Assembly: GCF_002252985.1 (NCBI RefSeq) | Contig: NZ_NHPJ01000079.1 | Coordinates: 28,653-92,652 of the forward strand | Source: Halorubrum halodurans | Lineage (GTDB): Archaea; Halobacteriota; Halobacteria; Halobacteriales; Haloferacaceae | DNA length: 64,000 nucleotides | Direction: 5' to 3' | Shown: piece after piece, positions 1 to 8,165 of the stretch | How positions within the stretch are numbered: the first letter of the stretch is position 1 | How the letters are laid out: every line of letters starts with the position of its first letter | Notes under the pieces: model-generated | What the model was told of the DNA's origin: nothing | The model's input: the letters and a program-made list of their open reading frames with translations, nothing else | Database searches by the model: none | Translations under genes and position numbers: made by a program

Positions 1-401
1 TCCGACCGGAAGCCCTCGGCGACCGGGACGTGGTCGTCGTCGGTCGACTCCTCGATGAACAGGCCGTCGATGTCGACCCGGAGCCCGACGGTCGGCCCCT
101 CGCCGCGCTCGAGGACGGCCACGCAGCCGGTGACGCCCCCCGCGGTCCGTTCGAGCACGTCCTCTCGCGCGCCGCGGTCGCGGGCGCGCTCGACCCACTC
201 GTCGTAGGCGTCCTCCTCGAGGACGCCCATCCGGTCGTCGGGGTCGTACGCCTCGCGGCCGACCGCGAGCTCGTCGACGCCGATCCGCTCTATCTCCTCG
301 ACCAGCCGGCTCGTCGTGTAGAACTCGCGCCAGCCGGGCTCGGGGTGTTCGTGGAGTTCTCGGCGCGTCTCGACGAGCCGCTCCGCCACGGGTCGTGTCA
401 T
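1..401 (-). CDS. M20-family amidohydrolase, N-terminal part
   Basis: The first 133 residues of a zinc-dependent amidohydrolase of the M20 (AbgA/HipO-like) type; the gene runs off the left edge. The N-terminus shows the family signature RRELHEHPEPGWREFYTTS, and the first metal-binding strand appears near the cut as GLRVDIDGL. The insert between them (about residues 45-75, rich in Asp/Glu) is what I would expect of the aminobenzoyl-glutamate-hydrolase-like branch. The start is the ATG preceded 24-31 nt upstream by a TATA-like TACTTAAG, which fits a leaderless mRNA. It is divergent from the next gene. The exact substrate (acyl-amino acid or peptide conjugate) cannot be read from this fragment. 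Confidence 0.85.
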   Translation of the reverse strand, partial: MTRPVAERLVETRRELHEHPEPGWREFYTTSRLVEEIERIGVDELAVGREAYDPDDRMGVLEEDAYDEWVERARDRGAREDVLERTAGGVTGCVAVLERGEGPTVGLRVDIDGLFIEESTDDDHVPVAEGFRS

Positions 402-423
402 GTGAGCCCGTGGCGCTCGAACG

Positions 424-431
424 TACTTAAG
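424..431 (-). promoter_or_regulatory. TATA-like box for the M20 amidohydrolase gene
   Basis: An AT-rich octamer (CTTAAGTA on the minus strand) lies 24-31 nt upstream of the ATG at 401 in otherwise GC-rich DNA, the usual spacing for an archaeal TATA box serving a leaderless transcript. Confidence 0.5.
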
Positions 432-525
432 CGTACACGATGATCGTATATGAAGACTACAAAAAAGGTAAGTACCGGTCCGGCGAATCCCCGAACATCA
501 CCGCCAGCAGGCGGCGAATCCACCA

Positions 526-1503
526 ATGAGCGAGCCAGACGTCGTCGTCCTCCGCGAGGGGACCGAGGGACTGTCGATGGAATCGTACGCCGAGACGCTC
601 CGCGACCGCCTGCCCGACCGCGAGGTCGCGCTGGCGCGGACGCCCGCGGAGGAGCGCGAGCTCGTCCCGCGGGCGCGGGTCGTCACCGGGATCACGGTCG
701 AGGAGGCGCAGATCGCCGACGCCGACCGCTTGGAGCTGTTCGCGTGTACCTTCGCCGGCACCGACCACGTCCCCGTCGAGGCGCTCACGGACCGCGGCGT
801 GGCCGTCACCAACGCCGGCGGGATCCACGCGCCGGGGATCGCGGAGCAGTCCATCGCCAACATGCTCGTGTTCGCCCGCCGGCTCCACGAGGGGTGGCGG
901 CGCAAGTCGAACGCGGAGTGGCGACACTTCCAGTCGCACGAGTTCGCGGGCAGCACCGTCACCGTGATCGGGCTCGGCTCCATCGGCCAGCACGTCGTCG
1001 AGCGCCTCGAGGGGTTCGACGTGGAGACGATCGGAGTCCGCTACACCCCCTCGAAGGGCGGCCCGACCGACGAGGTCGTCGGCTTCGAGGAAGACGCCAT
1101 CCACGACGCGCTCGCCCGCAGCGACTACGTCGTCGTCGCGTGCCCGCTCAACGACCTCACACGCGGGCTGATCGGCGAGGCGGAGCTGGCGACGCTGCCG
1201 CCGCACGCCGTCGTCGTCAACGCCGCCCGCGGCGGGATCGTCGACACCGACGCCCTGGTGTCCGCGCTCCGCTCCAGCGGGCTCCGCGGGGCCGCCCTCG
1301 ACGTGACCGATCCCGAGCCGCTGCCCGCGGACCACCCGCTCTGGGACCTCGAGAACTGCCTGGTCACGCCTCACACCGGCGGCCACACGCCGAAACACTG
1401 GGACCGGCTCGCAGACATCGTCGCCGACAACGTCGCCGCGCTCGAGTCCGGCGGCGACCCCGCCGACCTCCGGAACCTCGTCGCCGCGCCCGACGGGGAC
1501 TGA
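526..1503 (+). CDS. D-isomer-specific 2-hydroxyacid dehydrogenase
   Basis: A 325-residue NAD(P)-dependent dehydrogenase that would interconvert a 2-keto acid and its D-2-hydroxy acid in the cytoplasm. The dinucleotide-binding loop GLGSIG is at about 149-154, and the catalytic triad of the family is recognisable: Arg235 in NAARGG, Glu264 in DPEPLP and His283 in TPHTGG. Length is normal for the family. Candidate roles are phosphoglycerate, glyoxylate/hydroxypyruvate or lactate-type dehydrogenase; the short C-terminus without an ACT domain argues against SerA. It is transcribed away from the M20 gene and stands alone. The ATG start was chosen because it opens the N-terminal domain directly. Confidence 0.9.
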   Translation: MSEPDVVVLREGTEGLSMESYAETLRDRLPDREVALARTPAEERELVPRARVVTGITVEEAQIADADRLELFACTFAGTDHVPVEALTDRGVAVTNAGGIHAPGIAEQSIANMLVFARRLHEGWRRKSNAEWRHFQSHEFAGSTVTVIGLGSIGQHVVERLEGFDVETIGVRYTPSKGGPTDEVVGFEEDAIHDALARSDYVVVACPLNDLTRGLIGEAELATLPPHAVVVNAARGGIVDTDALVSALRSSGLRGAALDVTDPEPLPADHPLWDLENCLVTPHTGGHTPKHWDRLADIVADNVAALESGGDPADLRNLVAAPDGD

Positions 1504-1587
1504 GCGATCCGGTCCCGGAAGCGGAGCCGCCGACCGCCGTCCGTCTTTAATACCTCAGCGAGCGTATGCGTCCCCGGTGTACTATCA

Positions 1588-2124
1588 ATGGTAACCGACC
1601 GGTCAACCGCCGGAGACGCCGTCGATGCCGTCGACGCCGTCGTCGAGGAGCCGACGAACGACCCGCTCGCGGGAGAGGAATCGACGGACGTGGAGGCGAC
1701 GAGCGGGATCGACGAGACGGGGCCGACCGGATCGGGAACGACCGCCGACACGGCGACCGGGACCGGGCTCGAACCCGCCGTCGCGGGCGCGCTCAGCTAC
1801 CTGCTCGGACCGATCACGGGCGTGTTGTTCTACGTCTCGGAGCCCGAGGACGCCTTCGTCCGGTTCCACGCCGTCCAGAGCACGCTGGTCTTCGGCGGGC
1901 TGTTCGTCGCCTCGATGGTCCTCTCGGTCGTCCTGACGCTGGCGTCGTTCGTCCCCGGCGTCGGCTGGATCGCGGCCGCGGTACTGGGGATCGGAAGCCT
2001 GCTCCTCACGCCGGTCGCGTTCCTCGCGTGGGCGTTCCTGATGTACGAGGCGTACCAGGGAGAGGAGTACGCGGTGCCGCTCGTGGGCTCGTACGCCCGA
2101 CGGTACGCGGCCGTCGGCGAGTGA
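1588..2124 (+). CDS. DUF4870-like small membrane protein
   Basis: A 178-residue protein with a disordered, acidic, Thr/Ala-rich N-terminus (about 1-62) followed by three hydrophobic segments. The conserved part reads AGALSYLLGPITGVLFYV and later VRFHAVQS, the hallmark of the DUF4870/Tic20-like family of small integral membrane proteins. No enzymatic motif is visible and the function of the family is unclear. A TATA-like TCTTTAAT lies about 40 nt upstream, so a short leader is possible. It is convergent with the M24 gene downstream. Confidence 0.8.
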   Translation: MVTDRSTAGDAVDAVDAVVEEPTNDPLAGEESTDVEATSGIDETGPTGSGTTADTATGTGLEPAVAGALSYLLGPITGVLFYVSEPEDAFVRFHAVQSTLVFGGLFVASMVLSVVLTLASFVPGVGWIAAAVLGIGSLLLTPVAFLAWAFLMYEAYQGEEYAVPLVGSYARRYAAVGE

Positions 2125-2157
2125 GCCGGTCGACCCGACGCCGAGCCCGGTCCCTCC

Positions 2158-3336
2158 TCACGCCGTGAACAGCCGGCGCGGGAAGTCCGCGAGCGTCTCC
2201 GCGCCCGTCGAGGTGACCCGGAACGTCTCGCTGAGCTCGACGCCGAACTCGTCCTCCCACAGGCCGGGGATCATGTGGAAGGTCATCCCCTCCTCCATGA
2301 CGGTCTCGTCGCCGGGGCGGATGCTGGCGGTGTGCTCGCCCCAGTCCGGCGGGTAGCCGAGCCCCATCGAGTAGCCGATGCGGTCCTCCTTCTCGACGCC
2401 GTACTGCGCGATCGTTTCGCGCCACTCGCGCTCGACGCGCTCGCAGGTGACGCCGGGCTCGACGACGTCGAGCGCGGCCTCGATCCCCTCGACGACGACG
2501 TCCGCGGTCTCCTCGATGGCGTCCGGCGGGTCGCCGACGAACGTCGTCCGCGCGAGCGGCGAGTGGTAGCGGTGGCGACACCCCGACAGCTCGATGAGGA
2601 CGGGGTCGCCCTCCTCGAACTCGCGGTCGGTCCAGGTGAGATGCGGCGTCCCCGTGTGGTCGCCGGAGGGCATGAGCGGGACGATCGCGGGGTAGTCGCC
2701 GCCGTACTCGTCGGTGCCGCGGACCAGCCGGTCGTAGATCGCGGCGGCGGCCTCGTACTCCGGGACGCCGGCCTCGATGGCGTCGAGCCCCGCGAGCATC
2801 GCCTCCTCGGAGATGCGGGCGGCCTCCTCCATGTAGGCGATCTCTCGGTCGGACTTGTGTATCCGGAGCCAGTTCACGAGGAGGTCGGCGTCGACGAACT
2901 CCGCGTTCGGGAGCTGCGACCGGAGCCGGGTGTACGACTTCGCCGTGAAGTAGGCGGCGTCCATCTCGAGGCCGATCCGGCCGGCGTCGACCGCCAGGTC
3001 CTCGAGCACGTCCGCGAGGAAGTCCATCGGATGGAGGTCGTACGGCGAGTGGACGTGGTCGTCGCTGTACGCTCGCATGTTCTCCTCAGCGAGCCACGTC
3101 GTGGCGCGCGCCCCGTTGCGGTCCATGTCGCGGCCGACCCACACCGGCTCCGGGTAGTCGCGCGTGACGACGACGGCCTGGTGGACGTAGAAGGACCAGC
3201 CGTCGTACCCCGCGAGGTAGTTCATGTTCGCCGGGTCCGCGACGACGATCGCGTCGAGGTCGCGCTCGTGGAGGCGCTCCTTGGTTCGTTCGACCCGCGA
3301 CTCGTACTCCGACCGTGGGAAGACATCGTGTGGCAT
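2158..3336 (-). CDS. M24-family creatinase-fold hydrolase, ectoine-hydrolase (DoeA/EutD)-like
   Basis: A 392-residue two-domain protein with a creatinase N-terminal domain (about 10-150) and a pita-bread M24 domain (about 160-390). The region NMNYLAGYDGWSFYVHQ and the strand ELSGCRHRYHSPLAR look like ectoine hydrolases rather than Xaa-Pro dipeptidases. Where metallopeptidases have two Asp metal ligands this protein has ELSG...HSPLART, so it is probably metal-independent like creatinase and EutD; this comparison is from memory. No ectoine uptake or deacetylase gene is adjacent. The alternative is an amidinohydrolase or dipeptidase of unknown substrate. An AT-rich stretch around 3371-3381 is a likely promoter. 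Confidence 0.8.
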   Translation of the reverse strand: MPHDVFPRSEYESRVERTKERLHERDLDAIVVADPANMNYLAGYDGWSFYVHQAVVVTRDYPEPVWVGRDMDRNGARATTWLAEENMRAYSDDHVHSPYDLHPMDFLADVLEDLAVDAGRIGLEMDAAYFTAKSYTRLRSQLPNAEFVDADLLVNWLRIHKSDREIAYMEEAARISEEAMLAGLDAIEAGVPEYEAAAAIYDRLVRGTDEYGGDYPAIVPLMPSGDHTGTPHLTWTDREFEEGDPVLIELSGCRHRYHSPLARTTFVGDPPDAIEETADVVVEGIEAALDVVEPGVTCERVEREWRETIAQYGVEKEDRIGYSMGLGYPPDWGEHTASIRPGDETVMEEGMTFHMIPGLWEDEFGVELSETFRVTSTGAETLADFPRRLFTA

Positions 3337-3691
3337 GATCCGGGCCCTGTCGGATGCGTCTCTCGCACGGGTGTAAAATATTTCGTGTATCAGAACTACG
3401 GAAACCGTTTACTTCGCGCCGCGGCCGACGCGTGGCGGGCGGTCCGACCGCTCGACGCCGGCCGGCGGCGGGGGGCGCGAACCCGCCACGCGGCGGCGAG
3501 GGCCCGGCACGGTCCCCACGGCACCCGACGGGGACGGCGGTGCCGCCGGAAACGTTTTCAGACCGATACTGACATACGAACAACTGGATGTGGTGGAAAT
3601 CGAGTGCTCGGAGCTCGGGGACGTGGAGCGACGGACGCCACGGTCCGGGGGACGGCGTGGCGAGACCTGAGTCGGTCAGAGAGCGTGGAGC
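3337..3691. other. Divergent intergenic region, 355 bp
   Basis: No credible gene is seen here. The left end is AT-rich (around 3371-3381 and 3399-3413) and probably holds the promoter of the leftward M24 gene. The middle (3420-3550) is very GC-rich with short inverted repeats. The segment around 3550-3590 is again AT-richer and may hold the promoter of the rightward kinase gene. Confidence 0.5.
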
Positions 3692-4708
3692 ATGACGTCG
3701 TGGGAACCGGAGACGTCGGCGGCGTTTCGCGCGCTCACGGAGTACTCCACGGACCTCGTCTCGGTCCTGGACGAGTCGGGGACGATCCTCTACCAGAGCC
3801 CGTCCGCCGAGCGCGTCCTCGGGGAGGAGTCGGACGAGCGAGTCGGGACCAACGCCTTCGAGTACGTCCACCCGGACGACCGCGGGCGGATCGCGGAGAC
3901 GTTCGGAGAGATGGTCCGGAGCCCAGGCACGGTCACGGAGCGCGTCGAGTACCGGTTCGAACACGGCGACGGCTCCTGGATATGGATCGAGTCCATCGCC
4001 AGCAACCGGACCGACACGACGATCGACGGCTACGTCGTCAACTCGCGGGACGTCACCGAGCGGAAGGAGAAACAGCAGCGCCTGGAGCGGCAAAACGAGC
4101 GCCTGGAGGAGTTCACGAGCATCGTCTCTCACGACCTTCGCAACCCCCTGAACGTCGCCCAGGGACGGGTGGAGCTGGTTCGGGAGACGTGTGACAGCGA
4201 GCACGTCGACCCCCTCGACCGGGCCCTCGATCGGATCGACGACCTCGTCGACGACCTCCTGACGCTGGCCCGTCGAGGCGAGCCCATAGGCGAGACGGAG
4301 CCGGTCGATCTCGCGGAGCTGTCCGAGCAGTGCTGGCGGACCGTCGAGACGGCCGACTCGACGATCCGGCCGTCCATCGATCGGACGATCCGGGCCGACC
4401 GGAGCCGCCTCAGACAGCTGCTGGAGAACCTGATCCGGAACGCGGTCGAGCACGGCGGCACGGACGTGACGCTCGTCGTCGGCGAGTTGGACGAGGGGTT
4501 CTACGTCGAGGACACCGGGCCCGGCATCCCCGAGGACGAGGGCGACGAGATCTTCGAGGCCGGCTACTCGACCGCGGACGACGGGACCGGCTTCGGACTG
4601 TCGATCGTCAAGGAGGTGGCCGACGCCCACGGCTGGACCGTCCGCGTGACCGACGGCTCGGCTGGCGGGACGCGGTTCGAGGTCACCGGGGTCCAGTTCG
4701 CCCGATGA
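3692..4708 (+). CDS. PAS-domain sensor histidine kinase
   Basis: A 338-residue soluble two-component sensor kinase. The PAS domain (about 8-125) ends in the typical SRDVTERK. A short coiled linker leads to the HisKA helix, whose phospho-acceptor is His147 in IVSHDLRNPLN. The HATPase domain follows with N-box LIRNAVEHG, G1 box DTGPGIP and G2 motif GTGFGLSIVKE. There are no membrane segments, so it probably senses an intracellular signal, as in many haloarchaeal kinases. No response regulator gene is adjacent, so the partner is unknown. The start follows a GGAG-like sequence. Confidence 0.93.
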   Translation: MTSWEPETSAAFRALTEYSTDLVSVLDESGTILYQSPSAERVLGEESDERVGTNAFEYVHPDDRGRIAETFGEMVRSPGTVTERVEYRFEHGDGSWIWIESIASNRTDTTIDGYVVNSRDVTERKEKQQRLERQNERLEEFTSIVSHDLRNPLNVAQGRVELVRETCDSEHVDPLDRALDRIDDLVDDLLTLARRGEPIGETEPVDLAELSEQCWRTVETADSTIRPSIDRTIRADRSRLRQLLENLIRNAVEHGGTDVTLVVGELDEGFYVEDTGPGIPEDEGDEIFEAGYSTADDGTGFGLSIVKEVADAHGWTVRVTDGSAGGTRFEVTGVQFAR

Positions 4709-4756
4709 CCCCGCCGCGGGGACCGGCTCGCCCCGGCTCGGCCCGGCGGGCCCGTC

Positions 4757-5818
4757 CTATCCGTCCAGCGACCGGACGGCCGAGACCGCCTCGTCGACGG
4801 GTGGCGCGTCGAACCAGTCGGTTCCCGTGTAGGCGTTCGCGCCGGCGGCGTACATCGCCGAGACGGCCTCGAGGACCTCTCGGGGGAGATCGATCGGCTC
4901 CTCCTCGCAGAGTTCGCGCCAGTCGGCGATGTCGCGGTCGCCGACCGCCGCCTTCGCCTCGCCGACCGCCTCGACCCACTCGGGGTCGGCGCGTTTGTAC
5001 CACTGGCGGACGACCTCCTTCGAGACCTGCTGGCCGCCGTAGGAGAACCGGTTCTCGTCGAAGGTCCCGACCACGTCGGCGACGCGGAGCTCCCCGTCGA
5101 CGTAGAGGCACTCGATCTTGCCGTCCTCGTGGACGAACCCGGCCGCCTCGGCGTGGTCGGTGACGACGCGGTTCACGTCGCGCGCGAGGGCGGCGAGCGC
5201 GTCGACGTCGGCGCGGCCCGCGATCCGGTCGGCCTCCGCCCGCGAGAGGTACCGGTCCTGCTCCTCGTACTTCGTCGAGAACTCGACGACGGGGTCAGAC
5301 AGGCCGACCGACTCGTCCGGCCACTCCTCGAAGTCGAGGTCGAGGTCGGCCGGGTCGCGCCGGCTCCGGAGGCTCGAGCCCACGGGGACCGTGTTCCGGA
5401 AGACGACCTCCAGGGGGACGAGGTAGTTCGCCCCGCCCGCGGCGTGGAACGCGTCGTAGTCGTACCCCGCGTCGGGGCCCTCATACGGGAGGTCCGGCAC
5501 CCGCGTCAGCTCGATCGCCATCTCGGTCGGCGGCGCGCCGGCCTCGGCGAGCGGGACGACCGCCGCCTCGGGATCGGCCCCGGAGTCGACGGCGACGGGG
5601 TCGACGACGCCGCGGTAGTGCGTGGGGATCCCGGCGTCGGCCAGGCGCTCGAAGTTGAACGCGCCCATGGTACAGAGGCTCGCACCCTTGTGCGGGATCG
5701 CGTCGGGCATCCGTCCCCAGTCGAACACTGAATAGGCGTCGGTGAACGCGAACCGACCGCTGCCGAGGGCCTCGGCGGTCGCGGGCTCGACGACGCGGAA
5801 CTCCTTGACGCTCGTCAT
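4757..5818 (-). CDS. purC: Phosphoribosylaminoimidazole-succinocarboxamide synthase
   Basis: SAICAR synthase, the ATP-dependent step of de novo purine synthesis that joins aspartate to CAIR. The protein (353 residues from the chosen ATG) has the conserved opening [21 protein letters not shown] and IPHKGASLC, and the aspartate/nucleotide region [25 protein letters not shown] near residue 220. It is of the longer haloarchaeal type. I chose MTSVKEF at 5818 rather than an in-frame codon 24 nt upstream because it gives the usual N-terminus. The gene stands alone and is convergent with the kinase. Confidence 0.93.
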   Translation of the reverse strand: MTSVKEFRVVEPATAEALGSGRFAFTDAYSVFDWGRMPDAIPHKGASLCTMGAFNFERLADAGIPTHYRGVVDPVAVDSGADPEAAVVPLAEAGAPPTEMAIELTRVPDLPYEGPDAGYDYDAFHAAGGANYLVPLEVVFRNTVPVGSSLRSRRDPADLDLDFEEWPDESVGLSDPVVEFSTKYEEQDRYLSRAEADRIAGRADVDALAALARDVNRVVTDHAEAAGFVHEDGKIECLYVDGELRVADVVGTFDENRFSYGGQQVSKEVVRQWYKRADPEWVEAVGEAKAAVGDRDIADWRELCEEEPIDLPREVLEAVSAMYAAGANAYTGTDWFDAPPVDEAVSAVRSLDG

Positions 5819-5978
5819 ACCGGATCCGCGACCGCCTCCCAAATGAATCTTTCAGTTACGTGGTCACCTCGGCTCGTCGTCGACCATATCGATCCACATT
5901 TGTGGATCACCTTCGGCGGGGGAGCGACGGGCCGACGGCATCGAAAGGCCCTCACGCCTCCCCGTCGCAGGTGGACGC

Positions 5979-6557
5979 ATGAGCGAGGAACGCGAGGTCG
6001 CCGTCCTCCGGTACGGCCACCGACCCGGACGGGACGACCGCATGACGACGCACGTGGGCCTGACCGCGCGGGCGCTCGGCGCGGACCGGGTGATCCTCCC
6101 GGACAACGCCGGGCAGTCCGCGGAGACGGTACGAGACATCACGGACCGGTTCGGCGGTCCCTTCGGCGTCGAGTTGCGCGACGACCAGACGGCGATCGTC
6201 CGGAACTGGGCGGGGGTCGTCGTCCATCTCACCATGTACGGCGAGCGGATCCAGGACGTCGAAGCCGAGATCCGCGAGGCGGTCCGCGGCGGCGACGAGG
6301 TCGGCGGCGACGGCGAGGCGGGGCGGGACCTGCTCGTCGTCGTCGGCGGCGAGAAGGTCCCGTGGGCGCTCTACGAGCGGGCGGACTTCAACGTGGGCGT
6401 GACGAACCAGCCGCACTCGGAGGTCGCCGGCCTCGCCGTCTTCCTCGACCGGCTCTTCGAGGGGGCGGAGCTCGACCGCGAGTGGGCCGACGCCGACCGC
6501 CGCGTGGTGCCGGAGGCGACCGGCAAGACGGTGGTGGACGCGGACGGCGACGGGTAG
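5979..6557 (+). CDS. trm56: tRNA (cytidine(56)-2'-O)-methyltransferase
   Basis: The archaeal SPOUT-fold methyltransferase that methylates the ribose of C56 in the T-loop of tRNAs using S-adenosylmethionine. The 192-residue protein begins AVLRYGHRPGRDDRMTTHVGLTARALGAD, typical of the family, and has the knot-forming C-terminal part with VVVGGEKVPWALYERAD and NVGVTNQPHSEVAGLAVFLD. A short glycine/acid insert near 100-110 is a haloarchaeal embellishment. The gene is monocistronic between purC and the KaiC-like gene. Confidence 0.93.
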   Translation: MSEEREVAVLRYGHRPGRDDRMTTHVGLTARALGADRVILPDNAGQSAETVRDITDRFGGPFGVELRDDQTAIVRNWAGVVVHLTMYGERIQDVEAEIREAVRGGDEVGGDGEAGRDLLVVVGGEKVPWALYERADFNVGVTNQPHSEVAGLAVFLDRLFEGAELDREWADADRRVVPEATGKTVVDADGDG

Positions 6558-6582
6558 CTCGGGGCTCGCTCGACGCCGCCCC

Positions 6583-8061
6583 TCACTCCCCGTCGGCTCC
6601 GCCGGTTCGCTCGCGGTCGACGACCTCCGGTGTGCCCCCGAGGATCCCCCGCATGTTCGACATCGGCTCGCCGACCGTGATCCCGTGTTCCGTGATCTCG
6701 AACTCGCGGATCGTCCGCTCGAAGTCGGAGGTTCGCTTCTTCAACACGCCGACGGCCTTCCGCATCTCCCCGTGGATCTCCAGGTGGCGGAGGAAGACGA
6801 TGTTGTCGGCGAGGTAGCTGATGTTCTCCATCGTCGCCTGGAACTCGCCGGTGACGTTTCGCGTCTCGTCGACGAAGACGGCGGTCGCGCCCATGTTCTT
6901 GAGGTAGCGCCCGAGCGCGTGCATCTGCTGGAGCATCGTGGTCTCCTCGCCGCGGAGGGTGAGCCGGTACCCCGAGATCCCGTCGATCATCACGATGTCG
7001 GCGTCCCGCTCTTCCACCTCCTCGCGGACCATCCGGGCGAACTCCTGGGGGGACCGTTCCAGCGCCTCCACCTCGGTCACCTGGAGCGTCCCCTTGTCGA
7101 TCATCCGGTCGACGGGGATGTTGACCGCTCGCGACCGGGCGAGGAACGTCTCCTCTGTCTCCTCGAAGAGGTAGATCACCGACCGCTCCCCGCGCCCGGC
7201 GGCCTCCTTCATGAACTGCGTGGACAGCGTCGTCTTGCCCACGCCGGTCGGCCCGCTCACGATGGTCACGGTTCCCCGCTCGAGCCCGCCGTCGAGCAGC
7301 TCGTCGAGCTCCGGGATCCCCGAGGAGACCTGCTCGGGTTCGTACTCGCCGACGTGCTCGCCCGGCTGGAGCGCCGGATAGACCTCGATCCCGCCGTCGG
7401 TGATCCGATAGGCGTGGTCGCCACCCTCCGTCGAGGATCCGCGGAACTTCGGCACGCGGATCGACTTCCCGTGGGGCTCGCTCCCCAACACGACGGTCCC
7501 GTCCGTGATGAACTCGAGGTCGTCGGTCGGCTGCGACGCCGTGTTCTGGACGGTGAACAGCACGGTCGCGCCCCGCCCTTTGAGGAATCGCATGAAGCCG
7601 ACGACCTGTTTGCGGAACTGGTAGTCGTCGTCGGTCAGGTACCGGAGCTGCGTCAGGGGGTCGACGACGACGCGATCGGGATCGACCGCCGTGACGCCCT
7701 CGACGATCCGGTCCGTGAACGACTCCCGTTCCACCTCCGACGGGGCGAACACCTCGTAGGACAGGTCCTCGGTGAAGACGTCCGCGCTCGGGCTCAGATC
7801 GAGGAACTCGATCGCGTCGGTGTCGAACCCGAGCGCCGCGGCGTTCGCCTTCAGGTCGCCGAGGTCCTCCTCGAGGTTGACGAAAAGCGCCGTCTCGCCG
7901 CGTTCGACCCCCTCGGCGAGGAAGTGGAGGCCGAGGATCGTCTTCCCGCTTCCCGCCCGGCCGCTGATCATGTAGCTCCGCTCCGGGATCAGTCCGCCGG
8001 ACAGGATCTCGTCGAGGCCGACGACGCCGGTCGAGACCCGGTCGGGGAGTGATGGTGACAT
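6583..8061 (-). CDS. KaiC-like double RecA-domain ATPase
   Basis: A 492-residue protein with two tandem KaiC-type ATPase domains. Domain 1 has Walker A GRAGSGKT (about 34-41) and paired glutamates in NLEED; domain 2 has Walker A GPTGVGKT (about 270-278) and FEETEET. The C-terminal stretch AIREF-like (TIREFEITEHG) matches the end of cyanobacterial KaiC. By eye, the KaiC phosphorylation sites T426 and S431 have equivalents (Thr about 410, Ser about 415) while T432 is Tyr. Archaeal KaiC homologues are often signalling ATPases without KaiA/KaiB. I chose the ATG at 8061 because a TATA box sits 27-34 nt upstream. It is divergent from a LOV-type kinase gene. Confidence 0.9.
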   Translation of the reverse strand: MSPSLPDRVSTGVVGLDEILSGGLIPERSYMISGRAGSGKTILGLHFLAEGVERGETALFVNLEEDLGDLKANAAALGFDTDAIEFLDLSPSADVFTEDLSYEVFAPSEVERESFTDRIVEGVTAVDPDRVVVDPLTQLRYLTDDDYQFRKQVVGFMRFLKGRGATVLFTVQNTASQPTDDLEFITDGTVVLGSEPHGKSIRVPKFRGSSTEGGDHAYRITDGGIEVYPALQPGEHVGEYEPEQVSSGIPELDELLDGGLERGTVTIVSGPTGVGKTTLSTQFMKEAAGRGERSVIYLFEETEETFLARSRAVNIPVDRMIDKGTLQVTEVEALERSPQEFARMVREEVEERDADIVMIDGISGYRLTLRGEETTMLQQMHALGRYLKNMGATAVFVDETRNVTGEFQATMENISYLADNIVFLRHLEIHGEMRKAVGVLKKRTSDFERTIREFEITEHGITVGEPMSNMRGILGGTPEVVDRERTGGADGE

Positions 8062-8086
8062 CTCGTCCGTCCTTCGGCGAGCAGCG

Positions 8087-8095
8087 TTATAAAAT
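8087..8095 (-). promoter_or_regulatory. TATA box of the KaiC-like gene
   Basis: ATTTTATAA on the minus strand, about 27-34 nt upstream of the ATG at 8061, is the strongest AT-rich element in the 104-bp divergent intergenic region. The spacing implies a leaderless mRNA. A weaker element (CTTAGTG, 8134-8140) has the same spacing to the divergent kinase start at 8166. Confidence 0.6.
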
Positions 8096-8165
8096 GCCGA
8101 CGCCCCCGCAAGCGGCGTGGCGCAGGGACAACGCTTAGTGGACGTGCGTGCTTCTACTACGGGAG

